A stretch of 64,000 bases of DNA from Paenibacillus sp. NEAU-GSW1. Lineage in GTDB: Bacteria > Bacillota > Bacilli > Paenibacillales > Paenibacillaceae. Where the stretch lies: the NCBI RefSeq assembly GCF_009737085.1, contig NZ_WOVL01000002.1, forward strand, positions 62,001 to 126,000. Direction: 5' to 3'. Positions 53,992 to 61,981 of this stretch are shown in pieces (position 1 is the first letter of the stretch; each line of letters starts with the position of its first letter). The notes beneath the pieces were generated by a model. The model worked only from the letters and a program-made list of their open reading frames with translations, ran no database searches and was not told the DNA's origin. The position numbers and the translations under genes are program-made.

Positions 53992-54752
53992 TCTAAATTT
54001 CCTCCTCTTTCCCGTATTAATGGGGATGCCACTGTAAGCACGTTGCCATCAGGGTCTTTGAAGCTGAACCATGCTCGTCCTGCCATGAAACGTACACGAT
54101 TAATTTTGATGCCCGCTCCGGCCAATTCTCGATAAGAACGAAACATCGCTGGCGCATCTGCGCTTCGAAACGCTTTCAGGAATGCTTCTAATAGAGCCGC
54201 ATCCGCCTTATCGGCCTGCGCTTCCCGATTGTCGTCAGCATCCTTCCAAAGGTGAAGCTGCCGGTCAGCCGCTTTCTTGAGCCGGGTCCGCGCCCGATGC
54301 AGCGCCGATTTGATCGCTGTGGCAGGCTGGCCAAGCACGCTTGCCGTTTCCGCAGGCGTAAAACCGAACACGTCCGTCAGCACAATTAGCGCAGCTTGCC
54401 GCGGTTCGAGCCGATCCATCAGCATCTCCAGCGAATCGCGAACATCATCGCGATTCCAGTCGGAGACATAGGACAGCTCAGCTTGGTCCGCCAGCACCTC
54501 CGGCAAAAAAGCAATTTTTCGCCTGCGGCAAATGTCAAACCAAGCGTTCGCCGCGATGCGATACATATAAGCTCTGCTGAGCGCCCGCTCCGGCCATTTC
54601 TGGAAGCGGCGGAATGCCTTGATCATCGTTTCCTGGAACAAATCCTCTCCATCCCATCCCGAGCCGGCCAGCCTTCCGCAATATCTGCGAAGCTCCAGCT
54701 CGTACGGCTTTACCAACTGCTCGAAGGCAGCGTCCACCGGCTGAGAAGTCAT
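53988..54752 (-). CDS. ECF-type sigma factor with VOC-like C-terminal extension
   Basis: 254 residues. Region 2 (DLFQETMIKAFRRFQKW) and region 4 (LEPRQAALIVLTDVFGFTPAETASVLGQ, SALHRARTRLKK) of a sigma-70 ECF factor occupy the first ~165 residues. The remaining ~90 (LLEAFLKAFRSADAPAMFRSY...FSFKDPDGNVLTVASPL) start like a SnoaL-type arm and end in a VOC-like DPDGN strand. C-terminal extensions of this kind are regulatory in several ECF groups. It is co-transcribed between two VOC genes, with no obvious anti-sigma factor. Confidence 0.82.
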   Translation of the reverse strand: MTSQPVDAAFEQLVKPYELELRRYCGRLAGSGWDGEDLFQETMIKAFRRFQKWPERALSRAYMYRIAANAWFDICRRRKIAFLPEVLADQAELSYVSDWNRDDVRDSLEMLMDRLEPRQAALIVLTDVFGFTPAETASVLGQPATAIKSALHRARTRLKKAADRQLHLWKDADDNREAQADKADAALLEAFLKAFRSADAPAMFRSYRELAGAGIKINRVRFMAGRAWFSFKDPDGNVLTVASPLIRERGGNLE

Positions 54753-54757
54753 TGCCG

Positions 54758-55180
54758 TTAATCCCTCCGATACTTCTGCTTATGCGCATAAAAAGCAGTA
54801 GAGCTTGGCATTTCCTCTACAATTCCGATACGATTGCCGTCCGGATCGAGGCAATCGAAAAAACGGACACCGCCGTGATCCACTATCGGCAGCACTTCAA
54901 CACCTTTTTCTCTCAACGCTGCATGTGAGTACTCAATATCGAATGATTCGAAATTGTAGTACGGAATTTTGTTCCCTCCCGCATCAAATTGAACAGGCTG
55001 CGGACGCTCCACTTTCCACAGATTGATGTAGGTTGCCTCCCCCGGAAAAGCAAGTCCTGTACATATTTCGGATTGCTCAATGACCACAAGCTCAAACATC
55101 CTTATGTACCAATCCGTCGAACGCAACAGGTCGGTTACCGGAATAAAAATACCGCTTACTTTGCTTGCGACTTTCCCCAT
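54758..55180 (-). CDS. VOC family protein, first gene of the sigma operon
   Basis: 140 residues with both beta-alpha-beta-beta-beta halves: SGIFIPVTDLLRSTDWYIRMFELVV at the start and FFDCLDPDGNRIGIVEE at the end, plus HAALREKGVEV in the middle. The VOC fold covers glyoxalases, dioxygenases and antibiotic-binding proteins; which applies is unclear. It ends five bases before the sigma start and carries that gene's GGAGG in its last codons, so the three genes form a tight operon. Confidence 0.85.
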   Translation of the reverse strand: MGKVASKVSGIFIPVTDLLRSTDWYIRMFELVVIEQSEICTGLAFPGEATYINLWKVERPQPVQFDAGGNKIPYYNFESFDIEYSHAALREKGVEVLPIVDHGGVRFFDCLDPDGNRIGIVEEMPSSTAFYAHKQKYRRD

Positions 55181-55257
55181 TGTTATTCCTCCTCGCTTAA
55201 ATTAGGTTGACGCTAGTATAACGACAAAAAATGATGCGGAGATACGGGGGCCAGCAC

Positions 55258-55294
55258 AAAAAACCGGAAAGTTCCATAGAAGGATTCTTCCCGG
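55258..55294 (-). terminator. terminator of the 55.3-kb GNAT gene
   Basis: CCGGGAAG / CTTTCCGG (one G-U pair; 55264-55271 against 55287-55294), followed on the minus strand by six Ts. Confidence 0.75.
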
Positions 55295-55313
55295 CTCTTA
55301 CGAGTAAGCCGTC

Positions 55314-55769
55314 TTACAATTGTTTGGTCATATACGCGCTGTATGGATCTTCAACATAGTCCGCGAACGGCCCGCAGTAGCGGAACCCGAGGTTTTCATA
55401 CAAGATCCTCGCAGGCTCAAACGATTTCGGAGTGCCCGTCTCCAGGCTAAGCCGATCATATCCCCGCTCCTTCGCGACCGCAATGATATGCTCGAGCAAA
55501 TAACGCCCGACGCCTTTCCGCAAATGGGCCGAGGAAGTGCGCATCGATTTGATCTCGCCATGCGTTCCATCCAGCTCCTTAAGCGCCCCGATGCCCATCA
55601 GATCGTCGCCTTCCCATACGCTCCAGAAGGTCACTTCCGGCTTTCGCAATCCCTCTAAATCGAGCGCGTGTACGCTTTCCGGAGGGGAGTCTGCCGACAT
55701 GCCCTGCAGGTGAACGCTAATGAGCGCTTGTACTTTCTCCCCAGTCAAATCATCAACTTGAATATGCAA
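55314..55769 (-). CDS. GNAT family N-acetyltransferase (YsnE-like)
   Basis: 151 residues from the TTG at 55769, eight bases after AGGGAG; an ATG at 55787 has no ribosome binding site. The GNAT core is clear: GEIKSMRTSSAHLRKGVGRYLLEHII (R-K-G-V-G-R acetyl-CoA loop) and LSLETGTPKSFEPARILYENLGF. The strand SMRTSS with early Glu-Ile-Lys is typical of YsnE/PaiA-like enzymes. Next to VOC genes it may belong to a resistance-type patch; acceptor unknown. Confidence 0.87.
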   Translation of the reverse strand: MHIQVDDLTGEKVQALISVHLQGMSADSPPESVHALDLEGLRKPEVTFWSVWEGDDLMGIGALKELDGTHGEIKSMRTSSAHLRKGVGRYLLEHIIAVAKERGYDRLSLETGTPKSFEPARILYENLGFRYCGPFADYVEDPYSAYMTKQL

Positions 55770-55799
55770 TACGATCACTCCCTGCATCTGTTGTCATGT

Positions 55800-56195
55800 T
55801 CACGGATTCAACGCAAAAATGGAATGAATATTCCCCTCCGGGTCGGCAAAAAAACCTGTCGTATGCCCCCAAGACTTGCTCTGCGGTTCCGTTATCGCAA
55901 CTGCCCCCCTCGAGACAAAGGTCTCGAACAGCTCGCGGACAGCCTCAGGCGAATCACATTCAAAGTTAAGCTCGAAAGCTTGACCCTTGCGTTGTTCGAT
56001 AAACGAATGATGCTGAGTGGTATTTTCCGCCATCAATGACTTGGAACAGATCGCCAGACGAACTCCGCTGTTCTCAAACTCAACATAATGGTCTTCTTCG
56101 ATCACCGTTTTAAATCCAATGACCGAGCGGTAAAAGTTTGCCAGCGCAGCTACATCATTCGCCAACACCGTAATGCCCTCTAAACGAACCTTCAT
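55800..56195 (-). CDS. VOC family protein
   Basis: 131 residues. N-half EGITVLANDVAALANFYRSVIGF and C-half GHTTGFFADPEGNIHSIFA with a linking FECDSPEAVRELFETFVSRG are a complete VOC unit. The metal-ligand positions His/Glu are not obvious in the first half (Asn, Glu), so metal binding is uncertain. It is 30 bases upstream of the GNAT gene's likely start on the same strand. Confidence 0.87.
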   Translation of the reverse strand: MKVRLEGITVLANDVAALANFYRSVIGFKTVIEEDHYVEFENSGVRLAICSKSLMAENTTQHHSFIEQRKGQAFELNFECDSPEAVRELFETFVSRGAVAITEPQSKSWGHTTGFFADPEGNIHSIFALNP

Positions 56196-56307
56196 TATTT
56201 TTCACCCCATCCTAAGCTTTCAAACCGGGTCGAACTGCGATTAAGCTGCCGATTTCACTTCTTCAAGGCCGTCTATACGACCGGCGATAATACCCCATTT
56301 TCCATCT

Positions 56308-57363
56308 TTAATTTCCGGCAAATGCGAGCTGCTCCGCTTTCCAGTGCAAATCCCACACATTGCAGGATTGATTCGCCAATGTGATGATCGTCGTTTCGGT
56401 CTCGAAGTAATAGGCAAACATGACCGCTACACCCGCATTACTGCCTTCCTTGTACATTCGAATCAGCTCGCCCGATTGGCCGTACGTGAAATGGAATCCA
56501 TATCCGTTAACGATCTTTCCCCAATCAAATTTCTGTTCTTGTTCCGTTTGCGGCTTCAATATTTCCTTAGTCAGTTCGCTGGACAACAGCTTTCCGTCCA
56601 CAAGCGCTCGCACGAATAAATCCAGATCGCCTACTGTTGTGAAAGCTCCTCCATCCGCAGTGCCTATTGGTGGAAACGAATAAATGTTCTTTTTCCATAC
56701 GACTTCGTTGTTCTCGTTATGCACGGCGGAATATCCTTCGGCTACAGCAACATCGCCCTCATCCTTAGCGGCAAATGAAGTATTCCGCATTCCGATCGGC
56801 TGAAAAATGTTTTGTACGACATAGTCGCGATAGGCTTGATCGGTCACTTTCTCAATAGCCAGTCCAAGCAGCACATAGGCGCAGTTATTATAGCTGACAT
56901 TCGTGCCAGCTTTGAACTTTGGCTCCTTGTAGGCAAATTGAGGAATGAAATCGATGCAATTACGGATCGAGTAATTAGGCTTGTCAACAAACAGCGCCTC
57001 GTAGCTCTCTCCCAGCTCCTCATCGGCATCGTCCGCAATACCCGATGTATGCGTGAGCAGATGGGCCAGCGTTATGTCTGCTGAAATTTTTGTTCCCGAC
57101 AAGTCGATTAGATCTGCAATCCGGTCTTCTAACTTTAGCTTTCCCTTGTCGACAAGCTGCAAAATCGCTACCGCTGTAAACAGTTTGGTCACAGAAGCCG
57201 TGTCAAACATCGTATCCATTTGGTTCGGCACCTTGAACCCTCTGTGCGCCCAGCCATACGCTCCTGCGAAAATAACTTCCTCTCGGCTTTTGATCAAGCC
57301 TGTCCCCGAAAAATGATGCTGCTCGTAATAATCTTCAAATAATGAAACGATTTTTTTGTTCAT
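56308..57363 (-). CDS. serine hydrolase, class C beta-lactamase family
   Basis: 351 residues from the ATG at 57363 (AGGGG five bases upstream). The SxxK motif is SVTK (Ser57, Lys60) and a YNN triad stands near 153, followed by GGAFTTVGDLDLFVRAL, which is the usual helix after it. No signal peptide, so it is probably cytoplasmic, as in many esterase-type CubicO relatives. It lies downstream of a VOC gene, with 14 bases between. A beta-lactam role is not implied. Confidence 0.88.
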   Translation of the reverse strand: MNKKIVSLFEDYYEQHHFSGTGLIKSREEVIFAGAYGWAHRGFKVPNQMDTMFDTASVTKLFTAVAILQLVDKGKLKLEDRIADLIDLSGTKISADITLAHLLTHTSGIADDADEELGESYEALFVDKPNYSIRNCIDFIPQFAYKEPKFKAGTNVSYNNCAYVLLGLAIEKVTDQAYRDYVVQNIFQPIGMRNTSFAAKDEGDVAVAEGYSAVHNENNEVVWKKNIYSFPPIGTADGGAFTTVGDLDLFVRALVDGKLLSSELTKEILKPQTEQEQKFDWGKIVNGYGFHFTYGQSGELIRMYKEGSNAGVAVMFAYYFETETTIITLANQSCNVWDLHWKAEQLAFAGN

Positions 57364-57377
57364 ATATACCCCTGCTT

Positions 57378-57728
57378 TCAAAACTTCTTTAGTTCGATTC
57401 GGTTCCCCTCAGGATCAACAATAATCCCGATCGTCCCCCAGCTGTGAGGCTGAACTTCAACAGCAACCCCACGCTGCTCAAGCTCTGTGACCGCCGCGTC
57501 AAAATCTTCAACTTCAATCCGGATGACCGTCGGGTTCTGGCTCCTGCTCTTCTCTGTCCTGCTGGAAACACCTTGATGCTCAACCATCAAGTAGCTGCCG
57601 CCAAATTCAAGCTTGGAAAGCCCTTCATCCTTTTCCCGGACTTTAAGGCCAAGCTTCTCCGTATAAAATTGAATATGCTCTTCATAATTTTCCAAAAATA
57701 AAATAAAGCCGGTTTCTTTAATGATCAA
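57378..57728 (-). CDS. VOC family protein
   Basis: 116 residues from a TTG at 57728 (GGAGGGA upstream). IKETGFILFLENYEEHIQFYTEKLGLKV starts the first half; SWGTIGIIVDPEGNRIELKKF closes the second. It is short and complete. The start overlaps the stop of a gene fragment (TTGA), and it is followed by the serine hydrolase gene. Probable small-molecule binding or isomerase function unknown. Confidence 0.85.
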   Translation of the reverse strand: MIIKETGFILFLENYEEHIQFYTEKLGLKVREKDEGLSKLEFGGSYLMVEHQGVSSRTEKSRSQNPTVIRIEVEDFDAAVTELEQRGVAVEVQPHSWGTIGIIVDPEGNRIELKKF

Positions 57729-58057
57729 CGGGTATCCCTCCTTACATCATCTATCGCTCCAGCCGCTACGTTAAACGTATACGTGCCCTCAAACCTCGCA
57801 TCATCCGCTCCCGACCAGCGAAAAGCGACGCGCAGCTTGCCTTCCCCGAGCCATCCATAGTCTCCGCCCGCAGTTACGTTCGTGCGCTCGCCATAGGATT
57901 CAATCTTCCGCAACCCCGGATCGCATGGCCAGCCCAATCGCCAGTACGACGACAATTGCAGCTCAAGACCGCGATAGCCGCCTCTTTCTTTCCGGCCAGC
58001 AACTTCATCTATGCGCCCCCAAGCTCTTTCTTGGATAAATTTTCTACTTATTGAAAT
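57725..58057 (-). pseudogene. fragment of a protein gene, 5' end lost
   Basis: An open frame of 110 codons from just after an in-frame TAG (58058-58060) to the TGA overlapping the next start. The usable TTG at 57955 would give 76 residues. Its sequence (RGGYRGLELQLSSYWRLGWP, GERTNVTAGGDYGWLGEGKLRV, FEGTYTFNV) looks like a real beta-rich protein, with GC-biased codons. No ribosome binding site. Probably the remaining 3' part of a gene cut by the rearrangement that brought in the Rhs cassette. Family not recognised. Confidence 0.5.
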
Positions 58058-58098
58058 CTACTTTAACATGCCATTAACTATCTGCATAGAACGGTCGC

Positions 58099-58138
58099 AA
58101 AAAAACATCGCCTATTCATTCCAACGAATGCGGCGATG
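58099..58138 (-). terminator. terminator at the left edge of the Rhs cassette
   Basis: CATCGCC / GGCGATG (58106-58112 against 58132-58138) with further inner pairing, followed on the minus strand by a run of seven Ts. Confidence 0.7.
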
Positions 58139-58150
58139 CTTCTTCACAAT

Positions 58151-58174
58151 CAAACCTGCAAAAGTGCAGTTTTC
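58151..58174 (+). repeat. 24-bp direct repeat, left copy
   Basis: CAAACCTGCAAAAGTGCAGT plus TTTC; identical over 24 bases to 61813-61836 in the same orientation. Contains the stem CTGCA-AAAG-TGCAG. Confidence 0.85.
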
Positions 58175-58215
58175 CAATTTAAAGGTTCATGTGCAAACAG
58201 GTGGCAGGACTCTTA

Positions 58216-58254
58216 AAAAAGAAAACCACATGAAGTTGTTACACTCACATGTGG
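58216..58254 (-). terminator. terminator of the Rhs-immunity unit
   Basis: CCACATG / CATGTGG (58226-58232 against 58248-58254), followed on the minus strand by TTTTCTTTTTT, 18 bases after the immunity stop. Confidence 0.7.
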
Positions 58255-58272
58255 CGGTAAATAAGCAGGATG

Positions 58273-58614
58273 TTAGTTGCATAATTTTGCTCTTAAATCC
58301 TCAATACCAAGCACCATTTTCTGATTAATTAAAAATACTAATTGAGCAATGTCTATTACAAATCTATATTGACTTGGATTTTGTGCAAACATTTCCGCTG
58401 TCTCGTTATAAATTAAAACTTCCTGCAGATTTATTTTTTCTATAAAATGGTCACCCAACTCTTTTTTCTCTCCAATTTTTGAATCATTAAGAAAATATTT
58501 TATTTCTTTGTTGAAGTCATCATCATTAATTTCTACATCTAAAAATGATAATAACATTTCAAGCGCGATACGATTATACTTCTCAATAAATGTCCCATAA
58601 TTAAACGTACCCAT
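58273..58614 (-). CDS. probable immunity protein for the Rhs toxin
   Basis: 113 residues from the ATG at 58614 (GGAGG eight bases upstream, overlapping the end of the Rhs gene). Small, acidic, AT-rich and with no family match: LSFLDVEINDDDFNKEIKYF then LIYNETAEMFAQNPSQYR. It follows the toxin stop by 17 bases on the same strand, the standard place for the cognate immunity gene of a polymorphic toxin. The role is inferred from position, size and composition, not from homology. Confidence 0.65.
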   Translation of the reverse strand: MGTFNYGTFIEKYNRIALEMLLSFLDVEINDDDFNKEIKYFLNDSKIGEKKELGDHFIEKINLQEVLIYNETAEMFAQNPSQYRFVIDIAQLVFLINQKMVLGIEDLRAKLCN

Positions 58615-58631
58615 TAATTTTGCCTCCGAGA

Positions 58632-61349
58632 TTAATAAGGATAAGCAGACCACATGTTCCCAAGTTCATCAATAACTATCTTTATCGTCGTAACTGATTT
58701 GTTATTACTAGTTCCGATAACTTTTCCTGCATCAATGATGATTTCAAATGACTTTTGACCTTCAGAGCCTATTTGTCCCTTGTTATCTGTGATTTTTACT
58801 ATTTTCCCTTTTTGTATTGTGTTTGCAACTATCTTTATGGCTTCTTCTTCTGTTGCAACATTAAATTTCGCATGACCTCCTGTTGCATTTGACAAGTGTT
58901 TTCGCTTTACCCACACTTTAGATATTTTAAAGTTTTTGAGTGCCTTTTTTCCTAGCTCGAATACATTAACGGCTGATTGACCTGCAGCTTGACCAGTCCC
59001 CTTGGTAGCTGAGCCTCCACTAATTCCATAAACAACAGCTTGATAGAACTCCTCTCCAAAGTTCCAATCTAATTTGTATGCAGCACCGTTTAATCCATGC
59101 AACCATTCAGGTTTCTTCTTATAATTGTCGATTAAGGCATTTATGGTATCTAGATCGACGACGCCTTTTTCTCTATCTTCAAGATCATACATTGCTTGAA
59201 TATTTTCAATACCTGATATTACCTCATTGCCAAACTCCCTTCCTTTCCCTGTTGAAATAGCCACAACAATAGCTTGAATATAAATCGAGCCCGAATTCGC
59301 ATATTTATGCGTGTCAATACTTCCATTCCTCTTAATATCAGCCTTTAAAAATTCTAATACTTGTATAACTGTCTTGGCATTTGCGTACCATGCACCTGCA
59401 AATCCGTTCTCTAGACCATATCTCTTCCAATAGTTGCCTTTTTCACGAACCGAAGCACCTTCCGTTCCACCGTTCGATTTTAATGTTCCGATTACAGTCC
59501 CATCATTAATAATAGCTTTCCCTGTATAAGCTGAATCAGGGCCGAGAAATATTGAAGATGTCGACTTACATGCTCCTGCTTTCGTCCAATTTCCATCTAA
59601 TGATACACAAAAGTGTCCTGTTGGATCCAGATAACTTAAAGGGTTGTTCTGCACGTACATATACATATTCAAACTCAGCGGTGTATCAATCTCACCCTCA
59701 TATGTATCCTCTGAAATAAACCGAGCCGGACGTGGATCATAGTACCGTGCTTGCAAGTAGTAATATTGTGTCTTCCGATCCCAATAGTAGCCCGCATAAC
59801 GATACGGATTCTCTTTGACAAGCTCCGTTGTAATATCATCAGTCGGCTCGGTCTCATCCTCGGATAGAAGAGCAGAAAGATCCACGCTCTCAGTTGATAC
59901 GGCGGCAGCTTCTTCGGACTCCACTTCAACTGCAGCAACATCAGCAGATGTTGTTGAAGAAGCTTCCGTTTCTTGAGCACCCTTATCTTTCTTCGAAGCA
60001 CCTTTCCCGTTACCGTTGTTATTACCGTTGCCCGGATGATAGTCCGGCACCGTGTTTCCGCTCTCGTCTTCCGGCCCTTGAACAGAGCCCGGACTTCCGT
60101 TGCCGGTGCCAAGATCGCCAATCCAGCCGATGCCCTCGCGGACGCGCTCGCCTAAGCCGTTGTACATGCGAGTGACAAGACCCCAAGCGTCGTACTCGTA
60201 GCGAGCAGCGACTCTTCCTTCTTTGTCCGTCAGCGCAACAACATCGCCATGGCCGTTGTAAACATACCAATACGTTTGGCCTTTCATTGTAATCGTCAGC
60301 GGACGGTCATTGGCATCGAACGTATAGGACTTCGTCACTTCGCCGCTGCCGCTTCGCTCTTCCGTAATTGCCCACGTATCGCCCTTATAGGTGTAACGGG
60401 TTACTTCCTGCGGTTCTTCGCGGTGATTGAATTGTGTCTTGCTGATGCGCCGACCCAGCATGTCGTAGGCATATTTCTCGCCAAAACCGTCCGGGAACGT
60501 CACTTTCGTCAGCTGTCCGAGCGCGTTCCACTCGTACTTACTGCGTCCGTCCGTCAGCAGGTTGCCTGCATCGTCATACGTATAATCGTATTCTTCATAG
60601 CGAATCAGATTCTCGCGATGGACAAGCTGATTGCGGGCGTTGTACGTATAGTTCGTGCCGATAACCGTATATCCTTTGCCGACCTCCCGAATCCGTTCAA
60701 AAAGCTTCTTCTGCTCGCCAGGAGGCAAGTTCACCTCGCCGTTGACGATGTTGTCGATGGCTGCTAGAAGATGCTCGATTTGTCCTGTTTCAAACATTTC
60801 GGCTATTTCCGGGCTCGTTCCTTCCGAACCGCCGAATGCAGCGCCAAGCTTCTTGTAAAGACCCAGCTTCTTGCCGTTGCCTTTCTCAAGGGCGTTCATC
60901 CAACCGCAGCCGCCGCCGTTGTTTCCTTTTTCTTTATCATTTCCGTTTGCATTGCCGTTTCCGTTACCGTTTCCGTTATTGCCATTATTACCGTTGTTTC
61001 CGTTGCCATTACCATTTCCGTTATTACCGTTACCGTTATTGCCGTTACCGTTATTGCCGTTATTACCATTTCCGTTGCCGTTGCCGCCGGAATTGTCTTT
61101 GTCCTTCGCGGCCGAAGTTACGGTGACGTTGGTCATAACGGTTTCTTTGCCCGAAGTCAGGCTTTTTGATTTTCCATTCCCTTTCCCGTTGCCGCCGCTG
61201 TTACCGTTTCCTCCACCATTGCCATTGCCATTGCCATTACCGTTTCCGTTGCCATTGTCCTTCGGCTCGCAAACGGCTGGATTGCCTGTCTCCGGATCGG
61301 AAGGCTCGGTCGGCTTGCCCGGCTTCATACCGAACGATTCAAGCACCAT
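58632..61349 (-). CDS. Rhs/YD-repeat protein with C-terminal toxin domain (downstream frame)
   Basis: 905 codons open from an ATG at 61349. A long low-complexity stretch of alternating Asn and Gly (about residues 36-150) is followed by YD repeats (YTYNARNQLVHRENL, YDYTYDDAGNLL, YAYDMLGRRISK), a second Gly/Asn linker, a Glu/Ser-rich insert, and the core end RYYDPRPARFISEDTYEGE then NPLSYLDPTGH. The tip (about 300 residues) is AT-richer and ends HLSNATGGHAKFNV...IGTSNNKSVTTIKIVIDE, with an H-x-x-x-x-x-x-x-H-A-K pattern like BECR-fold RNase toxins (inference). The true start is lost; see the pseudogene entry. Confidence 0.78.
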   Translation of the reverse strand: MVLESFGMKPGKPTEPSDPETGNPAVCEPKDNGNGNGNGNGNGNGGGNGNSGGNGKGNGKSKSLTSGKETVMTNVTVTSAAKDKDNSGGNGNGNGNNGNNGNGNNGNGNNGNGNGNGNNGNNGNNGNGNGNGNANGNDKEKGNNGGGCGWMNALEKGNGKKLGLYKKLGAAFGGSEGTSPEIAEMFETGQIEHLLAAIDNIVNGEVNLPPGEQKKLFERIREVGKGYTVIGTNYTYNARNQLVHRENLIRYEEYDYTYDDAGNLLTDGRSKYEWNALGQLTKVTFPDGFGEKYAYDMLGRRISKTQFNHREEPQEVTRYTYKGDTWAITEERSGSGEVTKSYTFDANDRPLTITMKGQTYWYVYNGHGDVVALTDKEGRVAARYEYDAWGLVTRMYNGLGERVREGIGWIGDLGTGNGSPGSVQGPEDESGNTVPDYHPGNGNNNGNGKGASKKDKGAQETEASSTTSADVAAVEVESEEAAAVSTESVDLSALLSEDETEPTDDITTELVKENPYRYAGYYWDRKTQYYYLQARYYDPRPARFISEDTYEGEIDTPLSLNMYMYVQNNPLSYLDPTGHFCVSLDGNWTKAGACKSTSSIFLGPDSAYTGKAIINDGTVIGTLKSNGGTEGASVREKGNYWKRYGLENGFAGAWYANAKTVIQVLEFLKADIKRNGSIDTHKYANSGSIYIQAIVVAISTGKGREFGNEVISGIENIQAMYDLEDREKGVVDLDTINALIDNYKKKPEWLHGLNGAAYKLDWNFGEEFYQAVVYGISGGSATKGTGQAAGQSAVNVFELGKKALKNFKISKVWVKRKHLSNATGGHAKFNVATEEEAIKIVANTIQKGKIVKITDNKGQIGSEGQKSFEIIIDAGKVIGTSNNKSVTTIKIVIDELGNMWSAYPY
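60899..61260 (-). repeat. Asn-Gly coding microsatellite in the rhs gene
   Basis: A run of AACGGT/AACGGC-type codons (GGNAAY) codes for alternating Asn and Gly, twice interrupted. It is liable to slippage and unlike any neighbour. It sits in what is normally a compact Rhs shell. Confidence 0.75.
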
Positions 61350-61812
61350 CTGTACGAGCTCGTCGGTTGTAATGACTTGTTTTTGTCCTCGACGGTGCCT
61401 TGGAGTATCGCCTTGCGCACCGTGCGGTTGCCTGCGCCGTCGTATTCGTACAGAATAACGTCGCCGTCAGCCGTCTCTACCCGCTGCAGCTGCTCCCTGT
61501 CGTTATACGCATAGCCACTCGTGTCATCTTGCTCCTGAATGCCGGTAATAAATTCACGCGCGTTATGCTCGTATTCACTGGCATGCAGCGATTCGCTTGC
61601 GCTTGTCGTTTTTCGCTCTTCAATTAGATGCCCTGGCTTGTAATCCGTTGTCGTGACGGTACCGTTAGGGTATTTCACCGACATAACATATCCGTCCGCA
61701 TCATATTCGTACTCGTACTTATAGCCCTTGCTGTCGGTAATATTACCTAGTGACCGTCAAAAGAATGCTTCGTTTGCTGTAACTACCTGCACCACCTCAT
61801 CTCATGTCACTC

Positions 61813-61836
61813 CAAACCTGCAAAAGTGCAGTTTTC
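61813..61836 (+). repeat. 24-bp direct repeat, right copy
   Basis: Identical to 58151-58174 and in the same orientation. It touches the degraded 5' end of the rhs remnant. The pair brackets about 3.7 kb. Confidence 0.85.
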
Positions 61837-61862
61837 TGCCATCTAACTCTATAAAAATAACA

Positions 61863-61888
61863 AAAAGCCTGCAAATGTGCAGGCTTTT
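61863..61888. terminator. terminator built on the CTGCA repeat
   Basis: A perfect 11-bp stem AAAAGCCTGCA / TGCAGGCTTTT (61863-61873, 61878-61888) with T-rich flanks on both strands. It shares the CTGCAAA-TGCAG core of the 24-bp repeat. On the minus strand it would end the VOC transcript. Confidence 0.75.
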
Positions 61889-61930
61889 CTCGTGGAAAAC
61901 GCTAAACAGCCCGATTTGAGCTGCGATAAC

Positions 61931-61944
61931 TGTACTTTTGCAGG
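61931..61944 (-). repeat. CTGCAAAAGTACA repeat element
   Basis: TGTACTTTTGCAGG, the reverse complement of CCTGCAAAAGTACA: the core of the 24-bp repeats with one changed base (A for G), inverted. Confidence 0.65.
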
Positions 61945-61981
61945 AATAAGCTTCCGTAGAGAGGAACTGGCATGTAATAGA

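Larger units (their letters stand above)
58632..61756 (-). pseudogene. rhs gene remnant: 5' truncated and frameshifted
   Basis: Upstream of the 905-codon frame, a second frame (61325-61756) carries YD-type sequence (SDSKGYKYEYEYDADGYVM in part, YEYDGAGNRTVRKAILQ). The two join if one A is restored in the five-A run at 61380-61384, giving VEDKKQVITTDELVQ. Before 61757 the frame meets TGA, and only a short stretch DEVVQVVTANEAFF remains before the 24-bp repeat. The N-terminal shell of a full Rhs or WapA protein, with its secretion signals, is therefore missing. Confidence 0.75.

Noticed and set aside
60771-61458. Plus-strand frames rich in Leu/Pro/Phe or Ser/Val opposite the Asn-Gly tract
   Set aside because: They result from reading the GGNAAY repeat on the other strand; low-complexity with no start signal.
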